Assembly: GCA_020049855.1 (NCBI GenBank)
Contig: JAGVLJ010000047.1
Location: 1 to 56,529 of the forward strand
Length of the DNA: 56,529 bases
Reading direction: 5' to 3'
From: Bacteroidia bacterium
GTDB taxonomy: Bacteria; Bacteroidota; Bacteroidia; UKL13-3
The notes beneath the pieces are model-generated. The model saw nothing but the letters and a program-made list of their open reading frames with translations, ran no database searches and had not been told where the DNA came from. Positions 17,316 through 25,986 of the stretch are shown piece by piece. The translations under genes were made by a program, and so were the position numbers. The first letter of the stretch is position 1, and every line of letters begins with the position of its first letter.

Positions 17316-18431
17316 ATGAAAATCAAACTTGTCATTTGTGCCCTGTGCACAATCCCTTTTTTAAAAAGCTACGGACAAATTAAAGTAGTACCTGGTGGCA
17401 ATGTGGTGATGAGCCGCCCACTTGATCCATCTACCTTTGTTATAATTGGTGAAACGGCCAGTAAGTATCCGCTTTATACTCTCCCAAATGTTCCAATTCC
17501 AAGTAAGTTAAGTATTAGATCATTCAATCAGGCTTCTCTAATAATTGACCATAAAGACAATCGATATGCTTTTAACAATCACGGTTCATGGCATGTAATT
17601 AGCAACTCCAATAGCAACATGTGGTATGGTGTACATTGGGGAGTGAGTTTAAATGCAAGTAAATTCAATTTTATGGTAACATCACAGGGAGTTTGTGCTG
17701 GAGTTAATTTTCTTAGTATCTCCGACTCGATGTACAAAAAGGATGTAGCCACTATTGTTGATCCAATGACCAAAATAATGTCTTTACGTGGAGTAACGTA
17801 TAAATTCAAAGCCAATACCTATTTGGGCGATAGCGCCACCCAACAAGAAATAGATGCCATAGACAGCCTGCCCGGGCACTATGGCTTTATTGCACAAGAA
17901 GTAGAGCAGGTTATACCCGAACTGGTAATGAATATAAAGCGGCCGGAAGATGCCAAGGCATTAAATTATATTGAAATTATTCCCCTTTTGCTTGAAGGTA
18001 TTAAACAACAACAAACCCAAATAGAAAATTTACAGGCACAATTAACCCTTTGTTGCCCAAATCTTCTTGATTACTCAAACGGGGGCGGTAATGAATACAT
18101 GCAAAAAAAGACCGATAGCAGTTGGTTTAACAGCAACAATTTGCAGGGAAACAAACAGGGGGTTTCTTTAAATGCACAACTTTATCAAAATGTACCTAAC
18201 CCATTTAATTCAAGCACCAGTATTGAATTTGATATTCCGGTTACCTGCAATCAGGCTTTTATTTAAATTTACAATTATCAGGGTGAGCAACTGAGGGCGT
18301 ATAAAATTGATGCCCGCAATCATGGCAGTATACAGCTAAAAGCAGGAGACTTAAAAGCCGAGGTATACTTTTACTCCCTTTTGGTTGATGGCAAAGAAGC
18401 GGGCACTAAAAAAATGATCCTTACTAAATAA
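17316..18431 (+). pseudogene. S74 tail-fibre-type protein with T9SS tail, interrupted by in-frame TAA
   Basis: Frame from ATG 17316: signal peptide (KLVICALCTIPFLKSYGQ), a strand-rich middle, then a peptidase S74 intramolecular chaperone domain (SDSMYKKDV..., HYGFIAQEVEQVIPELV, LNYIEIIPLLLEGIKQQQ, which includes the trimeric coiled-coil end). After a linker comes a T9SS type A sorting domain (LYQNVPNPFNSSTSIEFDIP). A TAA at 18264-18266 stops translation, yet the same frame continues for 54 more codons to 18431 with the rest of the domain (IYNYQGEQLRAYKI to GTKKMILTK). A Tyr codon changed to TAA would explain it. The truncated 316-residue product would keep S74 but lose the T9SS export/anchoring signal. 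Confidence 0.78.
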
Positions 18432-18443
18432 AACAATGGCATC

Positions 18444-18509
18444 GTCATGCTGAACTTGTTTCAGCATCCCTCAGAAAGGAAACAGATGCTGAAACAAGTT
18501 CAGCATGAC
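18444..18509. repeat. 25-bp perfect inverted repeat (REP-like palindrome)
   Basis: Arms 18444-18468 and 18485-18509 are perfect reverse complements (core TGAACTTGTTTCAGCAT), separated by 16 bases. A partial third copy (14 of 15 bases) lies at 18540-18554. It sits 12 bases after the S74 reading frame and before the end of the convergent BtuF-like gene, where it could also stop transcription from both sides. This arm sequence resembles palindromic intergenic repeats that recur in genomes of this phylum (from memory, not searched). Confidence 0.85.
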
Positions 18510-18609
18510 ACTGAGACCGCGAATGAAGGTCGGGACAGGCAAGTTCAGCAGGACTGTATGGTGAGTGATGTTGGAATAACGAGAAAATCCCTTATTTAAC
18601 CCCAAAAAT

Positions 18610-19404
18610 TTACGGGTGCAATATCTCCGCTTTTAATTCGCTGAAATATGCAGCCGCTTTCAACAACCTGCTCCCATACCAGCTGAATATTTCTCCGTCT
18701 ACCAGGCGAATATGTGCACCCGGGCAAATCATTTTTAATTCTAAAATATGTTCGTTTTTGAATGGGTATGGCTCGGATGACAGTAAAATAATATCGGGAT
18801 CCAGCACTGTTATTTCCTGTGCACTTAATTCCGGATAGCGAACCTCTGTTAGTACATTGTACCAACCTATTTGTTGAATCATGTCGCTGATAAAAGTATC
18901 GGTTCCCGCTGCCATATAGGGTTGTCGCCAAATAAGGTAAAGTACTTTTACCGGGGACGAATTAACTGTTGTTGCAAAAATACTAAATGCTGTTTGAATA
19001 GATTTACACAACCGAGTTGCCTGCACCACTGTATCTGTAATTTCACCTATGCACATTATCATTTGTAATGCATCCTCCAGATTTTTAATATCACTCATCC
19101 ATACCGGAAATTCTTTTTGCAATTCTTCAATCTGACTTTGATCGTTTTCTTCTTTGTTCCCAATAAGAAGATCGGGTTTCAGTTCACGGATTTTATCCGG
19201 TTGCAGTTTTTTGGTCCCCCCTACCCTTGGTTTACTATCATGTTGTGCTTTGGGATGAATGCAAAAAAGGGTTTGTCCAACTACTTCATCGGTGAGGCCC
19301 AAATCATACAGTAATTCCGTTTGCGAAGGGACTAATGAAACAATACGTTTTGGTGTGTGTGGCAAATGCAGGGTATTCCCCATTTGATCTTTGTATTCTT
19401 GCAT
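18610..19404 (-). CDS. BtuF-like helical-backbone metal/cobalamin-binding protein
   Basis: 264 residues of the TroA/BtuF-like substrate-binding fold: RIVSLVPSQTELLYDLGL (first lobe), GGTKKLQPDKIRELKPDLLIG, IGWYNVLTEVRYPELSAQEITVLDPDIILLSSEPYPF, and GEIFSWYGSRLL. These patterns match bacterial cobalamin- or iron-complex-binding proteins. Unusually for a periplasmic protein, the N-terminus (MQEYKDQMGNTLHLPHTPKR) has no signal peptide, and no permease or ATPase gene adjoins it. So it may work in the cytoplasm or rely on another export route. ATG at 19404. Confidence 0.8.
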   Translation of the reverse strand: MQEYKDQMGNTLHLPHTPKRIVSLVPSQTELLYDLGLTDEVVGQTLFCIHPKAQHDSKPRVGGTKKLQPDKIRELKPDLLIGNKEENDQSQIEELQKEFPVWMSDIKNLEDALQMIMCIGEITDTVVQATRLCKSIQTAFSIFATTVNSSPVKVLYLIWRQPYMAAGTDTFISDMIQQIGWYNVLTEVRYPELSAQEITVLDPDIILLSSEPYPFKNEHILELKMICPGAHIRLVDGEIFSWYGSRLLKAAAYFSELKAEILHP

Positions 19405-19467
19405 GGCAGATTATTCAATTCTCATTTGCCAAATGATTGGCTCTGTTTTCATCCCGTAACACTGTTT

Positions 19468-19539
19468 CACCTCGGTAAACTCGGTGTGACAAGAGCACCT
19501 CCTTTAAACGTTATGACTCACGCTTCGGTTAACTCAGCG
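19468..19539. repeat. Two imperfect 19-base hairpin units between btuF-like gene and cbs
   Basis: 19468-19486 and 19521-19539 share 14 of 19 bases. Each can form a four-pair stem (CACC/GGTG in the first, CGCT/AGCG in the second), and two of the differing stem positions change in a compensated way. The 180-base spacer 19405-19584 otherwise shows nothing. Confidence 0.45.
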
Positions 19540-19584
19540 GAACAGAGAGAAATAACAAACTCACTTGTCATCAATCACCACTTA

Positions 19585-20952
19585 TTATTTAATTGCATCA
19601 ATAATATCGTACTTGGTAATGATGTGTACGTTTCCGCCTAAATCGCGCACCAATACGGCATCATTATCACGGTTTATTTTAGCCGATACCTCTTCAATAG
19701 AGGCATTGGGGTCAATAAATGGAAACGACTTTTGCATAATATCTTTCACCTGCTTATGTTTTAATTCATTGTTTTTAACCAGCTGCGAAAACAAATGATT
19801 ATCATTGAGCGAACCTACAAATTCTCCTTTGGCATTCGTAACCGGAATTTGTGAAATATCATAACGGTTCATGGTAATAAATGCTTCTTCTACCTTATCC
19901 TCTTCTTTTACAGTTACAAGCTTTTGATTTTTGTGTTTCTCGATTAAATCAATCGCGCGCTTAGCCTGTAAGTCTTCAATAAATCCGCGGTCGCGCATCC
20001 AGTCGTCATTAAACATTTTGCCCAGATAACGGGTACCGTGGTCGTGAAAAATTACCACCACCACATCATCCTTTTTAAACATATCTTTCATTTGCAGCAA
20101 ACCCGCCATGGCCGAGCCTGCTGAATTGCCCACAAAAATTCCTTCCTCGCGCGATATTCTTCGGGTCATTACGGCTGCATCTTTATCGGTTACCTTTTCA
20201 AAATGATCGATGATACTGAAGTCAACATTTTGCGGTAAAAAATCCTCTCCTATTCCTTCAGTGATATACGGGTAAATTTCGTCTTTATCAAAAACACCCG
20301 TTTCCTTATACTTTTTGAATACCGAACCATAGGTATCAATTCCCAAAACTTTGATATTCGGATTTTTTTCCTTTAGAAATTTGCCTGTTCCGCAAATGGT
20401 TCCCCCGGTACCTACACCTACTACCAGGTGTGTCACTTTTCCATCTGTCTGTTCCCAGATTTCGGGACCGGTTTGCTCATAGTGTGCCTGTGAATTGGAG
20501 AGGTTATCATATTGGTTGGGTTTCCATGCGTTGGGAATTTCTTTCTCCAAACGGGAGGACACAGAATAATAAGAGCGTGGGTCATCGGGGTCAACATCCG
20601 TTGGGCATACAATTACATCGGCACCCACTGCCTTTAATGCATCAACCTTCTCGCGCGATTGTTTATCGGTGGTAGTGAAAATACATTTGTAACCTTTAAT
20701 TACAGCGGCAATGGCCAGTCCCATTCCGGTATTTCCGGAGGTACCTTCCACAATAACCCCACCCGGTTTTAACCTTCCGTCATGCTCGGCATCTTCAATC
20801 ATTTTTAAAGCCATACGGTCTTTAATTGAATTGCCCGGGTTAAATGTTTCCACTTTGGCCAATACCAAAGCCGGGATATTTTTAGTGATTTGGTTAATCT
20901 TTACAAGTGGCGTATTGCCAATGGTTTCAAGTATATTTTGGCATATATTCAT
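19585..20952 (-). CDS. Cystathionine beta-synthase-like PLP enzyme with CBS-domain pair
   Basis: 455 residues. Fold-type II PLP domain (1 to about 320): NPGNSIKDRMA with the PLP lysine (about Lys44), EGTSGNTGMGLA, the PLP-phosphate loop GVGTGGT, and GNSAGSAMAG. C-terminal tandem CBS domains (about 335-455; KVEEAFITMNRYDISQIPVT and SIEEVSAKINRDNDAVLV) as in cystathionine beta-synthase, where they sense ligands. Reaction: condensation of serine (or O-acetylserine) with homocysteine or sulfide; which one cannot be decided by reading. ATG at 20952 lies only four bases after a perfect -7 box, so the mRNA may be leaderless. Confidence 0.9.
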   Translation of the reverse strand: MNICQNILETIGNTPLVKINQITKNIPALVLAKVETFNPGNSIKDRMALKMIEDAEHDGRLKPGGVIVEGTSGNTGMGLAIAAVIKGYKCIFTTTDKQSREKVDALKAVGADVIVCPTDVDPDDPRSYYSVSSRLEKEIPNAWKPNQYDNLSNSQAHYEQTGPEIWEQTDGKVTHLVVGVGTGGTICGTGKFLKEKNPNIKVLGIDTYGSVFKKYKETGVFDKDEIYPYITEGIGEDFLPQNVDFSIIDHFEKVTDKDAAVMTRRISREEGIFVGNSAGSAMAGLLQMKDMFKKDDVVVVIFHDHGTRYLGKMFNDDWMRDRGFIEDLQAKRAIDLIEKHKNQKLVTVKEEDKVEEAFITMNRYDISQIPVTNAKGEFVGSLNDNHLFSQLVKNNELKHKQVKDIMQKSFPFIDPNASIEEVSAKINRDNDAVLVRDLGGNVHIITKYDIIDAIK

Positions 20953-20956
20953 GCAG

Positions 20957-20964
20957 CAAAGATA
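20957..20964 (-). promoter_or_regulatory. -7 box of the cbs-like gene, four bases from ATG
   Basis: Minus strand TATCTTTG then CTGC then ATG. Perfect TAnnTTTG. The spacing places transcription start at or next to the A of ATG. Confidence 0.5.
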
Positions 20965-21011
20965 AGAAAGTTAACAGCATGGTTAGTTCTTTTTAATGGT
21001 TACTTCTTATT

Positions 21012-22166
21012 TTGCGGCAAACGCTGGCATTTCTGAACAACCCAAAGACATTTCTTTTTATTTTTATCCTGTTAGCCTGGTTCCTTCCCATGATACAGGA
21101 CATAACAGGATTTATTAAACTTCCCGACCTGTTTGGCGAAGTGATAACTACCCCTGCACCCGTTTATTCAGATAGCTTGTTTGTAACCGGGAAATATGCC
21201 GAAGAATGTGAAAGGTATTACAACGAAAAAAGTGGCTTACGCAATTGGCTTATTCGATTACGTAATCAGGTGCATTTTTCGGTTTTAAAGACATCTAACA
21301 CCAACAACGTGGTTATTGGTAAACAAAACTACCTGTTTGGGAAACGATTTATAGAATCGGCTTACGGGAAAATTTTTAACGGGTTCGATACTATTGAAGA
21401 GCATGCACGATTAACCGCGATATTAAAAGACACACTTGCCCAAAAAGGTATCCGGATTATTGTTTTAGTTGCACCAGGCAAAGGTTTTTATTACCCCGAA
21501 TACATTCCGTATTCGTATAAGAAAAAGAGCGACCGTACCAATTACCGGTTTTACACCGAAGCATTTAAAAAATATGGAATACCGTTTATAGATTTTAACA
21601 GGTATTTTATGAATGAAAAAAAACATAAGCCCTATCCGCTATTTACCAAACTTGGTACCCACTGGAGCAACTATGGCAGCCTACTCTGTGCCGACTCATT
21701 TTTGAAAACAATAAGCACCTGGTGTACGGAACCGCTAACTTCATTTACCATTGACCCGCTAAAACCTACGCATGAATCAAGAGATATTGATGATGCCGAC
21801 CTTTACAGTTCGATGAATCTTCTCTGTAAAATTGACGACAAAGATTTTACCTATGTTTATCCGGAGTTACGCTTTCACCACACCCGTTTTAAGCCCGATG
21901 CCCTTTTTATAGGAGACAGTTTTTATTGGAACTGGTTTATGGCAAAAATTCCTTTGGAAGTATTTGACCCATGTTCCAATTTTTTATATTATGGGGAGCA
22001 ATTCTATGGCACCGACCCATCAGCACCTATTCCGGTTGATCAAATTGATTTAAAAAAAGAGATAGAAAAAAGGCAATTAGTGATATTCCTTTTTTCAGAA
22101 ACCAATTTCGTTCATTATCCATTTGGATTTATTCAAAAAGCATGTCAAATTTACCAAATTAAATAA
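21012..22166 (+). CDS. AlgX/AlgJ-like SGNH-type acetyltransferase partner, first copy
   Basis: 384 residues. One N-terminal membrane segment (FLFIFILLAWFLPMI) anchors a periplasmic domain related to AlgX/AlgJ, which hand acetyl groups to exopolysaccharides. Seen: VVIGKQNYLFGK, IIVLVAPGKGFYYPEYIP, then KLGTHWSNYGS with the His-Trp motif, and FIGDSFYWNW with the nucleophile serine in GDS. The Asp of the canonical D-x-H pair is a glycine here (GTH). The start codon appears to be TTG (21012); the next ATG lies inside the membrane helix. The TTG overlaps a box-like TTATTTTG, so the true start is uncertain. First gene of a tight operon with the MBOAT gene three bases downstream. Confidence 0.83.
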   Translation: MRQTLAFLNNPKTFLFIFILLAWFLPMIQDITGFIKLPDLFGEVITTPAPVYSDSLFVTGKYAEECERYYNEKSGLRNWLIRLRNQVHFSVLKTSNTNNVVIGKQNYLFGKRFIESAYGKIFNGFDTIEEHARLTAILKDTLAQKGIRIIVLVAPGKGFYYPEYIPYSYKKKSDRTNYRFYTEAFKKYGIPFIDFNRYFMNEKKHKPYPLFTKLGTHWSNYGSLLCADSFLKTISTWCTEPLTSFTIDPLKPTHESRDIDDADLYSSMNLLCKIDDKDFTYVYPELRFHHTRFKPDALFIGDSFYWNWFMAKIPLEVFDPCSNFLYYGEQFYGTDPSAPIPVDQIDLKKEIEKRQLVIFLFSETNFVHYPFGFIQKACQIYQIK

Positions 22167-22169
22167 GCA

Positions 22170-23585
22170 ATGGTTTTCAGCAGCAGTTTATTCTTAGTTT
22201 ACTTCTTTCCTGTTTTTTTGATTATTTATTATCTTCTTCCGTACAGGCTAAAAAACAGTTTTATCGTTCTGGCGAGTATATTGTTCTATGCCTGGAGCGG
22301 TGCCAAATACCTGCCCTTTTTACTCATTTCCCTTTTGTTTGATTTTTACATTGCCAAGGCCATTGATGCCCGTGAAGGTAAAGCCCGCAAGCACGTACTG
22401 GCCTTTTCCATTATTGTAAATGTGGGTTTGCTGCTGTATTTTAAATACGCCAACTTTTTTATGGAGAATGTAAATGCTGCCTTAGGTTCTGAAGCAATTA
22501 CATGGACAAAAGTAGCACTTCCCATTGGTATTTCATTTTTTACCTTTCACAAACTCAGTTACACCATTGATATTTACCGAAGGGTTAAAACACCTTTTAC
22601 AAGTATTATCAATTATACTTTATACATTCTGTTGTTTCCACAATTAATAGCCGGCCCGATTATACGGTTTAATGAAATAAGCGACCAGATTGAAAACAGG
22701 AAAAAAGCACTCACTATTGATAACCGTTTGGAAGGTTTTTTTCGCTTCATCATTGGTCTTTCTAAAAAAGTACTTATAGCCAACATTATAGGACAGGAAG
22801 CCGATAAGGTGTTTGACATGAATTTTGGGGATATGGCTATGCAGGATGCCTGGAAAGGTGCACTGGCATATACTTTTCAAATCTATTTCGACTTTTCGGG
22901 GTACAGCGATATGGCCATTGGTATCGGGTTGATGATGGGTTTTAGATTCCCAGAAAACTTTAACAATCCGTACTTAGCCACCAATATCACCGACTTTTGG
23001 CGCAGGTGGCATATGACGCTTAGCCGATGGATGCGCGATTACCTGTACATTCCGCTGGGAGGAAACAAAGTTTCAACTACTCGGTTGTATCTAAATTTAT
23101 GGATTGTATTTCTTATTTCGGGCTTATGGCATGGGGCACAATGGAATTTTATTTTTTGGGGTGCCTACCACGGCATATTTCTGGTGCTTGATCGGTTATT
23201 TTTAAAACGTTTTACCGAAAAACTTCCGCATGTTGTTCAGGTTGCACTCACATTTTTTCTCGTTATTATAGGCTGGATATTTTTCAGAGTCGATTCAATT
23301 TCACAGGGATTTGAAATGGTGAAAATCATGTTTAGTACGTCAGCCATTTTACCCGAATATGAATTTGAACAAGCCTTTTGGGTGATGTTTTTTGTTGGAT
23401 TCCTGATGAGCTTTTATGGAATTTTTATCAAAAACCTTGAACAAAAACAGGCACAATGGTATAATCCGTTTACTACCCCCGCAAAATCAATTCTTTTTAC
23501 TTTGGTAGCTCTTGTTTTATTCGTGCTATGTCTTGCCGAAATTACTTCAGCAGGGTTTAATCCTTTTATTTATTTTAGATTTTGA
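22170..23585 (+). CDS. MBOAT family membrane O-acyltransferase (AlgI/DltB-like)
   Basis: 471 residues, about ten or more membrane helices. Carries MBOAT hallmarks: LIAGPIIRFNEI, YFDFSGYSDMAIGIGLMMGF, FWRRWHMTLSRWMRDYLYIPLGG and the catalytic histidine in SGLWHGAQWNF. It would move acetyl groups across the inner membrane for polysaccharide O-acetylation, passing them to the AlgX-like partners encoded on both sides. Starts three bases after the first AlgX-like gene and its stop overlaps the start of the second (TTGA), so translation is likely coupled. Confidence 0.94.
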   Translation: MVFSSSLFLVYFFPVFLIIYYLLPYRLKNSFIVLASILFYAWSGAKYLPFLLISLLFDFYIAKAIDAREGKARKHVLAFSIIVNVGLLLYFKYANFFMENVNAALGSEAITWTKVALPIGISFFTFHKLSYTIDIYRRVKTPFTSIINYTLYILLFPQLIAGPIIRFNEISDQIENRKKALTIDNRLEGFFRFIIGLSKKVLIANIIGQEADKVFDMNFGDMAMQDAWKGALAYTFQIYFDFSGYSDMAIGIGLMMGFRFPENFNNPYLATNITDFWRRWHMTLSRWMRDYLYIPLGGNKVSTTRLYLNLWIVFLISGLWHGAQWNFIFWGAYHGIFLVLDRLFLKRFTEKLPHVVQVALTFFLVIIGWIFFRVDSISQGFEMVKIMFSTSAILPEYEFEQAFWVMFFVGFLMSFYGIFIKNLEQKQAQWYNPFTTPAKSILFTLVALVLFVLCLAEITSAGFNPFIYFRF

Positions 23586-24721
23586 AACATTCAACGATAT
23601 ATCAACGCATCAGTTGGGTTATTTTTTTCATAGCTCTTCTGCTTCCTATGTTTCAATCGGCAACAGGAGCTTTTAGAGTGCGTATGCTTTTTGGCGAACA
23701 GGAAATCCCCCCGTGTCCAAAATTTACCATGCACAAATGGATTGACGGAAATTTCACACAGTTATTTGAGCGTTATGTTGAAACGCATGTAGGTTTCAGA
23801 CGTTTTTTTATAAGACTACGTAACTCGGTTCGCTACACCTTGTTGTACAAATCGAATGAGCAAGTAATTCTTGGCAAAAACAATGTGCTGTATGAGAAAA
23901 ATTATATCAATGCACTTTACGGAGACGATACCGCTTACACAGCCATACAAACACGGGCTGCCAGATTAAAAACAGTAAGCGATACTTTAAGTGCAAAAGG
24001 AATTAAACTGCTGGTAATACTGGCACCCGGAAAAGCTACCATGTATCCAAATGAAATACCTTTTGAATACCGCAGGGCAAAAAATATAAATCCGGCAAAT
24101 TACCTTACCTGGAAAAAAGAACTCGCCAAACAAGGACTCCCTTTTATTGATATGCGATCATGGTTTAAACAAATGCATGATACGTCTTCCATTCCTGTTT
24201 TTACCCGACTTGGGGTACACTGGACAGTTTACGGCTCCTATTTAGCTGCCGACTCCCTGCTGGCTTACATGGAGCAAATGGGCAACTGGAATTTAGGGCG
24301 TGTAACCTGGACCGAATTAGAACGAACTACTAAATACAGGCAGACAGATGCCGACTTGATGGAAATAATGAACCTGCTTAATGACCTTCCATCTGACGAG
24401 TTGGTTTACCCGAAAGTGACCTATACGCAGGGAAAAGATAAACCCAATGTGCTGGCCATTGGCGATAGTTATTACTGGAGTTTAATGTGTGACAGCATTC
24501 ATGATAAAATGTTTGCCGACAGTTCACACTTTTGGTTTTACAACAAGAAAATTTTTGGGAATAACTGCCTGTTTCAGCGCATGGTAATACCCGGTACATT
24601 AAAAGAAGAAATCGAAAAACGCAATATTATTATTTTATTGTGTACCGAACCAAACCTTTATAATTTCCCCTTTGGAATTGCCGACCAATTGTATAATTTA
24701 TATGTAAAACAAGACAAATAG
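23582..24721 (+). CDS. AlgX/AlgJ-like SGNH-type acetyltransferase partner, second copy
   Basis: 379 residues, paralogous in layout to the first AlgX-like protein: N-terminal membrane segment (ISWVIFFIALLLPMF), VILGKNNVLYEKNYI, LLVILAPGKATMYPNEIP, RLGVHWTVYGS, and AIGDSYYWSL. As in the first copy, the Asp of D-x-H is Gly (GVH) while His and the GDS serine are kept. Start TTG at 23582 overlaps the TGA stop of the MBOAT gene; the next ATG falls inside the membrane helix, so TTG is well supported. Possibly acts on a different acceptor sugar from the first copy. Confidence 0.84.
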   Translation: MKHSTIYQRISWVIFFIALLLPMFQSATGAFRVRMLFGEQEIPPCPKFTMHKWIDGNFTQLFERYVETHVGFRRFFIRLRNSVRYTLLYKSNEQVILGKNNVLYEKNYINALYGDDTAYTAIQTRAARLKTVSDTLSAKGIKLLVILAPGKATMYPNEIPFEYRRAKNINPANYLTWKKELAKQGLPFIDMRSWFKQMHDTSSIPVFTRLGVHWTVYGSYLAADSLLAYMEQMGNWNLGRVTWTELERTTKYRQTDADLMEIMNLLNDLPSDELVYPKVTYTQGKDKPNVLAIGDSYYWSLMCDSIHDKMFADSSHFWFYNKKIFGNNCLFQRMVIPGTLKEEIEKRNIIILLCTEPNLYNFPFGIADQLYNLYVKQDK

Positions 24722-24723
24722 TA

Positions 24724-25986
24724 ATGGAATTTATAAGAACATATCAGCAAAAACTAAGCTACCTTTTTACACTTATGCTGGTGGTGGGCATGCTGGTGCT
24801 TGAGTATGCCCGTGTGATTCCAAGTACTGGTATTATAGGGTTATTCGCTACTGCTTTGTTTAGTCATCGTCCGGGTGAGTTTATCAAAAATTTTTATACC
24901 AACAAGCCGTTATTTATTTTTTCTTTTAGTTGTCTTTTTCTTTTAACCGGATATTTTTATTCGTCCAACACCGATTACTTTTGGGAACGGATGCAAATAC
25001 AGGCCCCTGCGCTTTTATTGCCCATGGCTTTTGCTAACCTCAAACCACTTTCGCGTACCCAATACCTTTCGGTAATAAGCGTTTTTGTCCTGTTGATTTG
25101 TGTAACTGCGGCAGGCAGTTTATACATCTACGCTGCCAATTATAAAGCCATTACCGAATCATATCTTTATTCGAAAGTAATACCCAACCCGCTTAAGATA
25201 AATCACGTTCGGTTAAGCCTAATGACGGCATCGGCCTGCTTTATGGGTTGGTATTTATTCCGAAATAAGGTATCCCTTTGTTTTAATGCTGAACCAAAAC
25301 TCTATCTTGGCTGCTCGTTGTTTTTGGTTTTATTTCTACACATTTACTCTGTAAGAAGTGGAATGCTTGGATTGTATTCCGGGTGTTTTGTACTTATCAT
25401 TTACCAATTTATCATCAAACAAAAAGCGTATAAAAAAGGAGTGGTCATTTTGCTGGCCGCACTCTTTTTACCCATTGGTGCCGTAATGGTTTCGCCTACA
25501 CTCAAAAACAAGACACTAAATACTATTGGCGATTTGAATCGGTATCAAACAGGTGCCAGTGCGAATAATTACCCAATGGCAACCCGTTTTGTTTCGTACA
25601 ATATTGCCTTTCAAATTGCCTCGTACAATCCGTTTTTTGGTTGCGGATTAGGGGATTTGGAAGACGAATTGAGACTGCATTACGCACTTTATTATCCCAC
25701 TATCTCGCCTGTAAACCGAATCATTCCGCACAACCAGTTTATTTATTATTACGTAGCCACCGGTATTGTTGGGTTGCTTATTTTCATCATCGCATTTTAC
25801 TACCCTGTACTTGCCATTTGGCAAAAAAAAATATTTATAGCTGCCATGCACCTCCTTATTGTTTCGTTCTCCTTTTTGGTAGAGCCTACTCTCGAAACAC
25901 AATTGGGAGTGGCGGTGGCCATATCATTTATACTTATTCCGATTTGGTGTGAATCAAAGCCACAAAAAGAAGCAGATGTACGTTAG
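24724..25986 (+). CDS. O-antigen ligase / Wzy-like polysaccharide membrane protein
   Basis: 420 residues, around ten to twelve hydrophobic helices. The Wzy_C-type region is visible: YSVRSGMLGLYSG, then a large periplasmic loop with NPFFGCGLGDLEDELRLHY and RIIPHNQFIYYYVATGIVGLL. Members ligate O-antigen to lipid A core or polymerise repeat units; which one is not decided here. Third step of the operon after O-acetylation genes, three bases behind the second AlgX-like gene, and overlapping the GT2 gene by 11 bases. Confidence 0.87.
   Translation: MEFIRTYQQKLSYLFTLMLVVGMLVLEYARVIPSTGIIGLFATALFSHRPGEFIKNFYTNKPLFIFSFSCLFLLTGYFYSSNTDYFWERMQIQAPALLLPMAFANLKPLSRTQYLSVISVFVLLICVTAAGSLYIYAANYKAITESYLYSKVIPNPLKINHVRLSLMTASACFMGWYLFRNKVSLCFNAEPKLYLGCSLFLVLFLHIYSVRSGMLGLYSGCFVLIIYQFIIKQKAYKKGVVILLAALFLPIGAVMVSPTLKNKTLNTIGDLNRYQTGASANNYPMATRFVSYNIAFQIASYNPFFGCGLGDLEDELRLHYALYYPTISPVNRIIPHNQFIYYYVATGIVGLLIFIIAFYYPVLAIWQKKIFIAAMHLLIVSFSFLVEPTLETQLGVAVAISFILIPIWCESKPQKEADVR

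Noticed and set aside
15494-18431. Reassigned TGA/TAA codons in this organism
   Set aside because: Many genes in the window end normally at TGA or TAA, including formate dehydrogenase alpha and the MBOAT gene, so the standard code holds.
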